Assembly (NCBI GenBank): GCA_002633005.1 | Contig: NMRA01000190.1 | Location: forward strand, 277,625 to 341,624 | Origin: Phoronis australis | Taxonomy: Eukaryota > Phoronida > Phoronidae | Direction: 5' to 3' | Length of the DNA stretch: 64,000 nucleotides | Part shown: positions 49,001-53,599 of the stretch, one piece after another | Numbering within the stretch: the stretch's first letter is position 1 | Layout: each line of letters begins with the position of its first letter | Position numbers and translations under genes: made by a program | Notes under the pieces: generated by a model | Seen by the model: the letters and a program-made list of their open reading frames with translations, nothing else | Databases searched by the model: none | What the model was told of the DNA's origin: nothing

Positions 49001-49145
49001 GCTGAAACTCTGTGTTACCATTCTTTTATTATCCCAATAGAGATTTTTCTGCAAACTCAATCATTTAAACTTACCTTGTTTGTACCTTAAATGCCATGAG
49101 CTGCAAACAAGCAATGAAGCAATAGAAAACGTCTTGGGAGTCCAT
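5824..49145 (-). CDS. C3: Complement C3/C4/C5-family gene without a thioester cysteine (whole locus, 24 exons seen, 3' end missing)
   Basis: Exons read from the minus strand match C3 colinearly: signal peptide, MG1-MG6, RKKR cleavage site, anaphylatoxin, MG7, CUB and TED. The first 23 exons sum to about 1368 residues (human C3 has 1663). Every junction up to exon 23 has AG/GT sites with matching phase and no exon contains a stop, so it is probably functional. C3-family proteins are secreted plasma or coelomic-fluid proteins, cleaved to release an anaphylatoxin and expose the TED. Here GCGEQ is replaced by DNGLQ at about residues 1018-1022, so covalent deposition should be lost. MG8 and C345C were not found. 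The anaphylatoxin separates it from CD109, TEP and alpha-2-macroglobulin. Whether it is an orthologue of C3 or C5, or a lineage-specific paralogue, needs a tree. Confidence 0.93.
6455..6571 (-). CDS. C3: C3-like exon 23: CUB
   Basis: LAYGTQYNISTQGVGVGQMS, VNLKYNTIANSKRCRFNTS aligns with C3 [20 protein letters not shown] and KDQLTCNKFDLKV. The acceptor ATTCTTCAG is clear. The donor is uncertain: GTGTTA or GTTAAG at 6453-6456, or GTGGAA further down. The end is therefore accurate to about 30 bases. Confidence 0.85.
6620..6990. repeat. Dispersed repeat, pair member 1
   Basis: Similar in the same orientation to about 42765-43105, including CTGACACAGC, AATGAGAAGCCATG and GTGAAAGAGTG. Family unknown. 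Confidence 0.7.
7149..7310 (-). CDS. C3: C3-like exon 22: end of TED and CUB
   Basis: 54 codons. DTVVALQALAEYASRTENNH matches C3 [20 protein letters not shown]; the rest returns to the CUB fold. Acceptor TTGTATTATAG, donor GAG|GTATGT, phase 0. Confidence 0.93.
7659..7770. repeat. Imperfect tandem duplication next to exon 21
   Basis: Two units 70 bp apart share AAGTTTTTA and GTGACTCACCGCAT. On the minus strand each carries a GTGAGT donor-like site; the nearer one is the alternative donor of exon 21. Confidence 0.7.
7790..7968 (-). CDS. C3: C3-like exon 21: TED
   Basis: DTWTRWWSADD, then EMTSYALLTALSHNDMEYSK and PIVRWLNLNRLPNSEF align with C3 NRWEDPG, VEATSYALLALLQLKD and PPVVRWLNEQRYYGGGY. 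Phase 1 in, 0 out; donor AAAG|GTGAGC. A second, stronger donor (GTGAGT) 33 bases downstream, at 7755-7756, also keeps frame and would add 11 residues. Confidence 0.93.
8940..9083. repeat. Tandem duplication, period 71 bp
   Basis: AAATCGACGAAGTGGCGAAC and about 40 following bases occur at 8952 and again at 9023. It lies in the intron between exons 20 and 21. Confidence 0.85.
9728..9965 (-). CDS. C3: C3-like exon 20: TED
   Basis: RMTTTLALTALVAVSIAE aligns with C3 KDMALTAFVLISLQEAK; SYLEEEMKITTHSGLPAVVA with FLEANYMNLQRSYTVAIA; and YALKLSHSLLGEY with YALAQMGRLKGPL. Acceptor GACTTTCAG; donor TCAG|GTGCTT, phase 1. Confidence 0.93.
10275..10434 (-). CDS. C3: C3-like exon 19: TED, helper histidine lost
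   Basis: LTAVAHKVLALSHELG, then VICDAILWLLSKQRKDGSFS align with C3 LTAYVVKVFSLAVNLI and [20 protein letters not shown]. The C3 catalytic His (VIHQEM) falls at Asn in KLSNSTEN (codon 10287-10289). Compared with C3 about six residues are missing before the next exon. Donor AAC|GTAATG, phase 0. A foldback repeat starts 32 bases upstream of the acceptor. Confidence 0.92.
10466..10898. mobile_element. Foldback element (about 200-bp arms)
   Basis: The left arm 10466-10668 is inverted at 10718-10898 with a 49-bp loop. Each arm is built of degenerate repeats around CACGGACTCA. The outer ends read CAAGGTACCTAAAGTAC. It sits 32 bp from exon 19. A weaker relative is at 33885-33965. Confidence 0.85.
10887..12440. 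repeat. Direct duplication of about 775 bp across an N
   Basis: 10887-11658 and 11660-12440 are nearly identical, with a few 5- to 8-base indels. The second copy starts at the inner edge of the foldback and just after N 11659, as if a second haplotype contig began at the hairpin. Confidence 0.88.
12712..13260. repeat. MITE-like repeat, copy 1
   Basis: The ends CTCGTTGGTTCCCT and AAACCAGCGAG are inverted. An inverted relative lies at about 62930-63350 (shared CACGCAGGTATCATG and CAAACTGGCATGACTGATGGA). Confidence 0.65.
13686..13761 (-). CDS. C3: C3-like exon 18: TED, short exon
   Basis: 76 bases giving GYNDILKFRNEDGSFSVFEG and NPGNVW, matching C3 GYTQQLAFRQPSSAFAAF and STW. Acceptor TTTCTCAATTAG; donor TATG|GTGAGT. 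The split TGG codon joins exon 19 to give WLTA, confirming both boundaries. The exon is too short to stand out as an open frame. Confidence 0.92.
14411..15290 (+). pseudogene. Decayed pogo/Tigger-type transposase
   Basis: Fragments in shifting frames: WTLEDMHRCLKAMD (psq-like helix-turn-helix), KYAKHGTKLRGSPRVLP, then TPKDLMKPAYQLA and KTWHYSFMRRHPDLSL (CENP-B type domain), then ILTKNPYKSKLE and a PHD-like Cys/His tail (WVECVPCKR, AHTEC). The catalytic DDE core is absent, so the copy is internally deleted. It lies in the intron between exons 17 and 18. Confidence 0.75.
16082..16270 (-). CDS. C3: C3-like exon 17: TED, degenerate thioester site
   Basis: Encodes GTVLGNSVRHAIDRVYNLQH then LPSDNGLQVITKLASTTYAT. 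It aligns gaplessly to C3 from PSGCGEQNM through the HYLDET helix (here LYLKKT). GCGEQ is DNGLQ at 16188-16202: Cys to Asn (AAC, 16197-16199), Glu to Leu, first Gly to Asp; the second Gly and Gln are kept. The frame, both splice sites and the flanking helices are intact, so this is substitution and not decay. Phase 1 in, 1 out. Confidence 0.95.
16188..16202 (-). other. Lost thioester motif, DNGLQ in place of GCGEQ
   Basis: In C3, C4, TEPs and alpha-2-macroglobulin the Cys and Gln side chains of this pentapeptide form the thioester. The Asn here cannot. The Gln at 16188-16190 remains. Vertebrate C5 has also lost the motif, by a different sequence. Confidence 0.93.
16751..16952 (-). CDS. C3: C3-like exon 16: CUB to TED boundary
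   Basis: Starts PEGEPVVDTYNIILDPNGEL (C3: [20 protein letters not shown]) and ends VPPVEAVPDSVHSTVSVIG (C3: [20 protein letters not shown]). Phase 0 in, 1 out. Confidence 0.94.
17355..17570 (-). CDS. C3: C3-like exon 15: MG7 to CUB
   Basis: 72 codons, VSVHIQVGLGVCAKLKAGEP to RVLKWLNVI. APLEIGEHAIEVIATS aligns with C3 VPLKTGLQEVEVKAAV. Acceptor TCATTTTTAG, donor ATT|GTAAGA, phase 0. Confidence 0.93.
17855..18083 (-). CDS. C3: C3-like exon 14: alpha-prime N-terminus and MG7 start
   Basis: Contains APDSITTWSVQAIGVN (C3: LKDSITTWEILAVSMS), SLCVAKPV (GICVADPF) and FFIQLSLPFSIIRQEQVEL (FFIDLRLPYSVVRNEQVEI). This is the best-conserved exon. Phase 2 in, 0 out; donor CCA|GTAAGT. Confidence 0.97.
19616..20088 (-). 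CDS. C3: C3-like exon 13: beta/alpha cleavage site and anaphylatoxin domain
   Basis: The longest exon. TTGFSVLTNA continues MG6. RKKR at 19987-19998 (about residues 652-655) is a furin-type site at the position of the C3 RRRR. The anaphylatoxin at 19819-19929 has the six-cysteine pattern CC, C, C, CC (CCRLGG, FMPC, KASC, YLKCC). The end, RHNFDEVWIFDEVDTG, aligns with C3 SRSEFPESWLWNVED. No LGLAR-like tail follows the last cysteines; the next about 50 residues are proline- and basic-rich, so the convertase cut is unclear. Ends ACCGG|GTATGA, phase 2. Confidence 0.93.
19819..19929 (-). other. Anaphylatoxin (C3a/C4a/C5a) core
   Basis: Cysteine spacing CC-x11-C-x14-C-x6-CC in exon 13. In this family the fragment is released from the alpha-chain N-terminus and signals inflammation. 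The Gly pair after the first CC and the hydrophobic residue before the last CC are kept. Confidence 0.88.
20230..20860 (+). pseudogene. Non-LTR retrotransposon reverse transcriptase fragment
   Basis: KSYSTIDQIFTLNALV, KYLSKKKGK, YATFVDFKKTFGSVKF and ISAGFHGNILKVVQSMYEKL match the palm region of CR1/L2/RTE-like RTs, where the usual text is AxVDFxKAFDxV. Stops and a frame change show decay. It is antisense to the C3-like gene in the intron between exons 12 and 13. Confidence 0.78.
21040..21882. repeat. Duplicated 220-bp block around a MITE and an N
   Basis: 21040-21255 and 21662-21882 are near-identical. Both end in the palindrome CCAGGTTTAAG-A-CTTAAACCTGG. A 400-bp MITE and N 21661 separate them. 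Confidence 0.8.
21256..21655. mobile_element. MITE with long inverted ends and CTCGAAA motifs
   Basis: GCCCGGTTTCTAATCTTTGT at the left end is inverted at the right end. The arms are over 80 bp. It is flanked by CCTGG on both sides (21251-21255, 21656-21660), a likely 5-bp target duplication. The core is a palindrome rich in CTCGAAATTTCGAG. Confidence 0.8.
22596..22735. mobile_element. hAT-like MITE, 140 bp
   Basis: ACATAGGCGGATCC ... GGATCCGCTCCT, with TCTAC on both sides (22591-22595, 22736-22740) as a 5-bp target duplication. The termini resemble CAGTGGCGGA of hAT elements. Confidence 0.65.
22950..24018 (-). mobile_element. Kolobok-like THAP element fragment (copy S1)
   Basis: The right end reads CAACCATTTTCATG inverted, then AGGAGAAAG and TTAA (24019-24022). 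On the minus strand 23632-23760 encodes YRFPKDDTLRRIWLVRV, part of a THAP zinc finger. It is homologous to 49357-51546 plus 58335-58806 and supplies the empty site for the insertion there. The left end was not found. Confidence 0.72.
24815..25039 (-). CDS. C3: C3-like exon 12: MG6 first half and linker
   Basis: 75 codons. HTRVALLAVDQAVHLLGKGD matches C3 [20 protein letters not shown], and FDTGCGSTGGNSSDMAFW matches ADIGCTPGSGKDYAGVFS, which separates this from alpha-2-macroglobulin types. Ends TGG|GTAAGG, phase 0. The frame stops 33 bases later. Confidence 0.95.
25750..26007 (-). CDS. C3: C3-like exon 11: MG5
   Basis: 86 codons from IGSDVQVDILFN to DGCENE. MSPGFRLLVFYVYENEVVAD and SIFIDVIDGC align with C3 [34 protein letters not shown]. 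Phase 0 both ends; donor GAG|GTTTGT. Confidence 0.95.
26540..26880. repeat. Dispersed repeat related to 60170-60510
   Basis: Shared blocks include CCACGCC, AGTCCCACAA and CTTTTCGATGTGTTC. Family unknown. Confidence 0.55.
27230..27760 (-). pseudogene. Non-LTR reverse transcriptase fragment
   Basis: On the minus strand FYFAFIGFSKAFNGIPHNLL resembles the RT motif YAFIDFSKAFDSVPHDLL, with the catalytic Asp changed to Gly. Stops occur around it. It lies in the intron between exons 10 and 11, sense to the gene. Confidence 0.65.
28565..28666 (-). CDS. C3: C3-like exon 10: MG4/MG5 boundary
   Basis: 34 codons beginning VRLKHGISEVFVSREFSPSG and SYVMASIKQEE, which correspond to C3 VRTKKQEL, then NNYLHLSVLRTEL. 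Phase 0 both ends; donor TCC|GTAAGT. The open frame runs past the donor, but homology stops at it. Confidence 0.88.
29440..29622 (-). CDS. C3: C3-like exon 9: MG4
   Basis: 61 codons, phase 0 both sides. VNGKPATGIDVMI aligns with C3 NPDGSPAYRVPVA and QRGRIEAGIKPMADTSLIQL with the GDGVAKLSIN segment. Acceptor CCTATTCCAG, donor ACG|GTGAGA. Confidence 0.92.
30051..30287 (-). CDS. C3: C3-like exon 8: end of MG3 and start of MG4
   Basis: 79 codons. It contains ARLFVEATVTETKSG (C3: KSLYVSATVILHSGS) and SFFKPGLPYTAK (C3: KYFKPGMPFDLM), the entry to MG4. Phase 0 at both ends; donor AAAG|GTAGGA. Confidence 0.94.
31618..32028. mobile_element. Second copy of the CTCGAAA MITE
   Basis: Starts GCCCGGGTTCCAATATTTTT and ends AAAGATTAGATTCTGAGC; the arms share CTACTTTTGTGCGAA inverted. 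Lies in the intron between exons 7 and 8. Confidence 0.78.
32486..32660. repeat. Dispersed repeat starting TTAAAGGGACATTA
   Basis: Related to 45050-45250. The TTAAAGGG start is typical of Kolobok/T2-type MITEs, but no matching right end was seen. Confidence 0.45.
33251..33347 (-). CDS. C3: C3-like exon 7: MG3
   Basis: Encodes RYVYGKNVTGSVLIRLGIQT (C3: [20 protein letters not shown]), which includes a potential N-glycosylation site NVT. Acceptor TTGGTGTAG, donor CCT|GTAAGT; phase 2 in, 0 out. Confidence 0.93.
34120..35640 (+). repeat. Degenerate tandem array with CTCF-like motifs (array 1)
   Basis: Units of roughly 130-190 bp share CCACTAGGGGGCACAGTGGTAGTC, GTCCGAAAAT, CATAGAAACAC and AAGGAGATACAGA-like blocks. 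CCACCAGGGGGCAC (34350-34363) and CCACTAGGGGGCAC (35510-35523) fit the CTCF core consensus CCASYAGRKGGCRS; 34503-34516 and 35375-35388 nearly do. It lies in the intron between exons 6 and 7. Confidence 0.75.
35762..35846 (-). CDS. C3: C3-like exon 6: MG3 start
   Basis: After acceptor CTATTTTCAG the joined codon gives VVPTFGVKISVPEYILDEPA, matching C3 VLPSFEVIVEP. Ends EAR|GTGAGA in phase 2. Confidence 0.93.
36124..37809 (+). mobile_element. Kolobok-like DNA transposon with THAP domain (copy A)
   Basis: 1686 bp flanked by TTAA (36120-36123, 37810-37813). Its ends are AGGAGAATGCCACCC and the exact inverse. Kolobok is the TTAA-target superfamily whose proteins carry THAP domains; TTAAAGGRR is typical of its ends. 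The transposase core is missing. Lies in the intron between exons 5 and 6. Confidence 0.85.
36288..36608 (+). pseudogene. THAP zinc-finger ORF of Kolobok copy A
   Basis: MPLYCGASVPAC, then SFFRLPREPEMLRNWLTVV and RVCGRHF give the C2CH layout of a THAP domain, including the conserved Pro and Trp. Only the DNA-binding part is present, and the ORF ends after 106 codons. Confidence 0.75.
38045..38219 (-). CDS. C3: C3-like exon 5: MG2 to MG3 linker
   Basis: It starts NPQNVVVERKG (C3: NPEGIPVKQ), contains GNWTITAYYG (C3: GQWKIRAYYE) and ends VEVKEY, the conserved VKEYVLP linker into MG3. Phase 0 in, phase 1 out. Confidence 0.95.
38597..38667 (-). CDS. C3: C3-like exon 4: MG2
   Basis: A short exon encoding VRIRLIQVDHVMRPVAEPVQ and IDIL, equivalent to C3 [20 protein letters not shown]. 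Acceptor TATTGTTTCAG, donor GTAAGT; phase 1 in, phase 0 out. Confidence 0.93.
41529..41940 (+). mobile_element. 5'-truncated non-LTR retrotransposon, 412 bp
   Basis: Flanked by exact 9-bp duplications ATTTGACGA (41520-41528, 41941-41949). It encodes a retrotransposon C-terminus: FRLRTGHCQL, HRLKISHTDECPCGTGPQTH and EHLLQSCPAF, a CCHC-like zinc knuckle. It ends in GAAGAAGAAGAAG, the usual short-repeat tail. Confidence 0.88.
42765..43105. repeat. Dispersed repeat, pair member 2
   Basis: Same family as 6620-6990; the copies differ by small insertions. Confidence 0.7.
43478..43828. mobile_element. Foldback element with nested palindromic array
   Basis: The outer arms TGGCCCAAAAG...CAATATTTTAGTTA are inverted over about 80 bp. 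The interior alternates GTGGAAATTATTTTCACCC units in both orientations. Lies about 0.6 kb downstream of exon 3. Confidence 0.8.
44406..44597 (-). CDS. C3: C3-like exon 3: end of MG1 and start of MG2
   Basis: The reading starts GKPTEILVATPRD and includes GFVFIQTDKPVY, the hallmark FIQTDKPxY of the C3/alpha-2-macroglobulin superfamily at the MG1/MG2 boundary. Acceptor TTTTTCTCAAACAG; donor G|GTTTGT, phase 1. GTTTGT donors recur in this gene (exon 11). Confidence 0.95.
45050..45250. repeat. Dispersed repeat, second copy of the TTAAAGGGACATTA family
   Basis: Shares TTAAAGGGACATTA, ATGAAACAACAAATTAAA-like and TGTTTTTGTG blocks with 32486-32660. Confidence 0.45.
45980..46089. repeat. Compound ATC/ATT microsatellite
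   Basis: (ATC)n interrupted by GTCATA, then (ATT)n. Open frames over it with Asp, Asn, Ile or Met runs are artefacts. Confidence 0.95.
47010..47515 (-). pseudogene. Non-LTR reverse transcriptase fragment
   Basis: On the minus strand, ETCFDSVWHQGLFYNLKVDN, then GGIMLS, FNVYIRDLMSDL and SYANKWRINFGLLKSKCII, in drifting frames, follow the RT order AFDSVWHxGL, QGxxLSPLLFNxYI and KWRxxFxxxKSK. The FADD box is damaged. It ends about 100 bp from exon 2. Confidence 0.72.
47616..47782 (-). CDS. C3: C3-like exon 2: MG1 domain, first part
   Basis: Acceptor TTTGTTAG, then SPTYVINPPNTLGYGFNDSV, which aligns with mature C3 [20 protein letters not shown]. It begins in phase 2 and ends in phase 1 (CATCCAG|GTAGGT). 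This is the N-terminus of the mature beta chain. Confidence 0.92.
47842..48060. mobile_element. Partial copy of the CTCGAAA MITE
   Basis: CCGGGGTCTAATCTTTGTA at the left end matches the MITE terminus; the right end is degraded. It ends about 60 bp upstream of the exon 2 acceptor. Confidence 0.55.
49075..49145 (-). CDS. C3: C3-like exon 1: start codon and signal peptide
   Basis: The ATG is at 49145-49143. It is followed by about 23 residues beginning MDSQDVFYCFIACLQL, a short hydrophobic stretch fitting a secretory signal peptide. The exon ends AG|GTAAGT in phase 2, which joins exon 2 exactly. The start is chosen because it opens the only signal-like stretch upstream of MG1 with a strong donor in the right phase. 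Confidence 0.8.
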
Positions 49146-49356
49146 TCTGCCCTCCAGCACACACCGATCTCTTGTCAGTTCGTCATTTGGTTTGTGTCAG
49201 GTGCTCGACGCTGACCTAGCTGTCAATTCGTGTGCCTGGTACAGTATCAGCCTCGTCCCCAATCCTCTAGATCGCGCTGATAGGCTTAGCCATTTGAGGC
49301 TTGGTTATGGAAAATACCTTATACGCAACGATTGGTCGCTACATTGACGTCATTAA
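49146..49356 (-). promoter_or_regulatory. Presumed promoter and 5' UTR of the C3-like gene
   Basis: Only about 211 bp separate the start codon from a Kolobok-like transposon beginning at 49357. A TATAAGG sequence on the minus strand (49317-49323) lies about 172 bp upstream of the ATG and could be a TATA box. The part near 49230-49300 resembles, inverted, 59128-59205, so part of the proximal promoter may itself be repeat-derived. No transcription start can be fixed from sequence. Confidence 0.35.
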
Positions 49357-49617
49357 TGGAGAAGGCAATTTTTTTCATGTCTTTTAGTAAAAATACAGTT
49401 CGTTGATTATCCCAGACACATTTTTCAGTTAATAACGGCTCCCCGTAAGTTTATTAATTAGTCGTGCTTACTCCGGAAGTGACGTTTAGGGGGTTAAGAA
49501 TTTCCCACCATTCTGTTTTCATATAGTCTGACTGCGTGAGCTGTCGAGTCTGTCATTGTTTTACCTCGGTTGTGATAAGTTCGGTCGTCGTGTGTGTTTG
49601 TTTACGAGTCAGTCAAC

Positions 49618-49782
49618 ATGCCGCACAGTTGTTGCGTACCGGCCAGGTGTACTCATTATCGTCTCACGCACACTTTGGTAATGCCATTTCACCACTTTCC
49701 GAAAGATGACACGCACCACCGTACTTGGCTCGTTCGTGTGAAGAACGCCCTGTTACCCTCCAAGCTACGTAAAAAGCAGTGA
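49618..49782 (+). pseudogene. THAP zinc-finger fragment of the S2 element
   Basis: MPHSCCVPARCTHY, then FHHFPKDDTHHRTWLVRV has the THAP start with Cys residues and the Pro/Trp core; the C-terminal Cys-His part is out of frame. A further coding-like stretch is at 51187-51360. Confidence 0.65.
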
Positions 49783-50159
49783 AGAATTACCGAGTATGAG
49801 GCAAGCATTTTTACCTTCGGATTACGAATCAGAGTGTGCACTGAGAATTGATGAAGGTTCTTGAAGAACAATGCCTGTGGAAGCCGTGGTGCCGTACTGT
49901 CGCTGTTGATTCCCGACAGTGCCCCGTTGCCGCCCCCCGAGAAGTGCATTTTTGAAACGAGTAACTTCGTGAGCTGTGGCCTCTGTTCTCGGCGCAGCAC
50001 TGAAATAAGTGTGGGAGCTGTAGGCCCCCATCCCCCTATGGTGCTCCGCCCATGCTACAGTGACTGTAGGCCCTTCATCTATACTGTCACCCGTGCCTCC
50101 TCGGTGGGCCGAACGTACCCCCAGAGCGTGCAACTCCGGGAACTAGCAATTATTCGCCT

Positions 50160-51186
50160 CATAGGCGGATTTAGGGGGGGGCAGGGGGCCCGCCCCCCCC
50201 CCCTCCCTCTGGCTGCCGCAAAAAATAAAATAAAACAGTAAGAGCGTAGGGAAATGTTGAGTTTATTAATTAACCCCGGTAATTAAAATTATACGGATGA
50301 AAAAAAGATTTAAATGTGTGCAGTTTTAGTGTTGAGGGAGGTGCTCAAATCCAATTTCAAGTGTCAAATTCGGAACACGGAGCATTCGTAACGGAACTAT
50401 CGCTAAGTATAGGCTCCCCCGCTATATCCCAGGTGACCGGCAGTGGCGCTGTGCACTACGACTCCGTTTCCGTCGTCTGCTCCACTGTGCAATGAAGAAA
50501 ATTTACTTCATTTTTTAAAGAAAATGGAACCTGAGTGACGATGAAAAAACAGAAGCTGCTGGTAAGATGTGAATTTTAATCGAAGCCTTTATTAGTGAAT
50601 CACTCAGAAACTCGCAATACTCTCTTTGTCAAACCTTATCTTAAGACGATTTCCAAAGCAATCCCGTCATTATTGCCAACACGAAAAACGGATTTGGTCT
50701 TTTGAGCATTTGAAGGCTATTTTAAATACGACAAATTTGTTAAGAATTGATGGCACAAAATATAAAACGTGTAATAAACATTACAAAAAGAAGTAGGTTT
50801 CGCGCGCAAACGCTGTGGACCATAAACAAGTAGGTCTCTTAGTAGGATATTAGTATTAAAATTGTGGTGGTGTTGGGGTAACGCACGCGCGCTCTATCCG
50901 CCAGGTCGTGAGTTCGAGTCTTTGGTACTTGCAGTTTTTCCTGTTTGACACGTTCTCCGTGTTTTTTTGCCTTTTTTTTCTTGGATAATACTTCAGGAAT
51001 CAAGGAAAATGCTTGATTTTTAGAGGTGAAAACAGAAAAATTTCCTGGGCGGTAGGGGGGCAAACCCCCCTCCCGACCTCCCCCCATTCGGTGCTATGCG
51101 CATCTACAATCGTGGTTCAGTTTGCGCAAATGCTTAAAGCCGGACAAAATGTTGGCCCCCCTTGTGATATCCTAGATCCGCCACTG
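50160..51186. mobile_element. hAT-like element with 5-bp target duplication
   Basis: CATAGGCGGATTTAG ... CTAGATCCGCCACTG, flanked by CGCCT (50155-50159, 51187-51191). 1027 bp with no transposase seen. It is inserted in the S2 Kolobok-like element. Confidence 0.75.
50862..50936 (+). other. Possible tRNA-derived (SINE-like) segment
   Basis: GTGGTGTTGGGGTAACGC resembles an A box, and GAGTTCGAGTC at 50910-50920 resembles a B box, 30-odd bases apart. A full cloverleaf could not be drawn with confidence. It lies inside the hAT-like element. Confidence 0.35.
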
Positions 51187-52134
51187 CGCCTAGTGGTGAT
51201 GTTGTCTCCAGCCCCGCCAGAGCCTGTAAGCAGCCATGCAACGATGTTGAGTAGTGGTAGTGAAGACAGGCCCAGTTCGATACATAGTCCGGAGGACAGT
51301 TCGTCGTCCAACGATCAGGCTGGTGAGTTTATTGTGGACTTAAAGTATTGGAACTACATGTAGAAGACGCAAGGTGTGTAGCGAGGGAGTCACACGGCGA
51401 AATGTAAGCGGCCTTTGGGTGCTCAGGCCACCATCAGTCGGGAACAACATAGCATTCCAGTGAGGTCGGCATAACAGTGCACACCGTGCATTTACACCAA
51501 GAATTCCCACCACGTCTGCCCACCTTCTCTGCCTCATCCCTCTTAAAGGAGAATGTTACGGATGGTTTGCAGGTTATTGTGTTCATTTTGTATTTTAAAT
51601 ATGAGGTCTTTTGTTTTGTTTAGCGTTAGTTTTCTGCCTCGCCGCTAGGCACTTTCTAGTTTATTGTTTCACTGGTTTGCCCGATTTCACTCTGCCCGCA
51701 TCATTTGAAGCGTCAAGTCGCTTACTGTTGTCGTGTACTAGTGAGTGTTTCCTTTCTTTATCTGTATCATTTGCTTTGTTTTGTGCGCAGTTATTACATT
51801 TTAATTTCTCTTAGTTTGTATATTTGTGTAGATAGTATTGTATTTAATTTGCTGTAATTTTTTGTGTATAATTTGTTTCCTTGGTCTGTTTTCTGTGTGT
51901 CGTTCGTTGGCAACGCCCCCTGTCAGCCATTTTGTTAATTAGGTGTTTCTTGTTCTTTGCAGTCAAGATTCGAACAAGTTTTGTATGGTATTCAGAAGAA
52001 TTCAGACTTTATTTTTACTGTGTTCATGTGCTACCTTTGGGCCACGGAACAGAAATAAAGATTACTATACCATAACATTCTTTCGTATTTTCACACAGCA
52101 ACATGATACAAAACTTGCCTCAATTGTCTAAGCC

Positions 52135-53410
52135 ATGATGGATGACAGATTTGTGACTATTCGCAAGGGCGCTGATGGTGATGAAGAACAGTTTCCTGAT
52201 AGTGTCTCGCAAGTAACCTGTAAGTGTTCTTCAACTTCAAGCGTTTCTAGTGCACTTGTCAAAACCCGGGCCAAAAAGGCCGCCCTCGAAGCCAAGGGAC
52301 GCTATATTGAGCCCGAATTGGAACTGCAAGCGAAGTTAACACTAGAGGCTGAGGTTGAAGCCGCTGAAGCGGAAGAGCAAATCCTTGAATGTCGTGAAAA
52401 TGTGTCTGAACGAGGTTTCAAAACCCGCTCGGCTTGCTCGACTGAGGATAAAAAAAACGAGTGTACCTAAATGCAAGACGACTACCCCGCCACAAGCAGC
52501 CTCGAGTACCCCGCCACAACCATCGGCCACGTGTACCTCACCTATGAACATTAGAGTACTCCCCAAGCTTAAAATAGCCAAGTTTGACGGGAACCCGCTT
52601 AATTACTGTATGTTCATGAGCCAGTTCAATGTCTTCCACTTTTCAGAAGTGTCAGTTTTAACTTTTCATCTTCAACAACACTCAATGAAACGATTTAAAA
52701 ATCGTCTCATTGAGTGTTGTACGGGTAAAGCTGCTGAGTTAGTACGTCCATGTGCACTGATGCATGACGGCTACGGGCGTGCTCGTAACTTGCTAAAAAC
52801 TCGCTTTGGAGACAGTTTTGTTATTGCAAAAAGCTGGTTCTCAAAGATCTGTAGTCAAATCTAACGATTCTGAAGCGCTGTTAAATTTGACAGATGATAT
52901 GAGGTCGTGCACAGAGATTTTGAGAGTTCTCAATAGGCTCGATGACGTCAAAACGCAAGAACACCGCATATCAAAGATTTACGCGCGTTTGCCCTCAGCT
53001 GCAGACACGATGGCGTAAAGAAGCTGTTCGCTCAAAGCAACTGTACGGTGATTATCCGAGTTTTGTTCAGTTCGTTTTGTTTCTGGAAACGGCCAGTGGT
53101 GAGATTTGTGACCCCGTTTTTGGCCAGGCTGGTGCAAAATTTGTGAATGATAAAAGGAGAGTTTCATCGTTCTCTACTGAAGCCAAGCCCCCTGTTGTTG
53201 GCTATGCAAAGACTCTCACAAGGTTAGTGATTGCCGGAAATTCGTGTCGTTGTCACCAAGTGAAAGAATGAAAGTTATCAAAGCCAACAAGTTGTGCTTC
53301 AATTGCTTGAACTTTCGTAATCACAGTGCAGCAAAGTGTAGTAAGACTGGATGTCCAGACTGTGGTTTGAAACACTCAAAACTTTTACATGGTGTGTTTA
53401 CCCGTTCTGA
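52135..53410 (+). pseudogene. BEL/Pao gag remnant
   Basis: It starts MMDDRFVTIRKG, followed by an Ala/Glu-rich coiled coil. A shifted frame holds LPKLKIAKFDGNPLNYCMFM, the gag-core (DUF1759-type) signature. A zinc knuckle, KLCFNCLNFRNHSAAKC, and a following CPDCGLKHSKLLH are at 53290-53395. At least three frame changes occur. Confidence 0.82.
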
Positions 53411-53479
53411 CTCTGTTGTTGACAAACAGTTTAGTGCTGGTGTGAGTGCATGTGCGGCGACTACGGACTTGTCTAAAAT

Positions 53480-53599
53480 AGTTATGCCTATTATTTCAGT
53501 ACAGGTTAGCTCAGGTGATAGTTTCCTTAGAACTGGTGTATTGTTAGATCCAGGCAGTAACCAAACATTTTGCTCACGATCCCTGGTAGAGAAGCTTAA
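53480..53599 (+). pseudogene. BEL/Pao aspartic protease fragment
   Basis: TGVLLDPGSNQTFCSRSLVE corresponds to the BEL protease LLDSGSxxxF; the Ser of the catalytic DSG is Pro here. It is cut by the Kolobok insertion after VEKL and resumes at 55276 with KCVTDDTESL. Confidence 0.75.
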
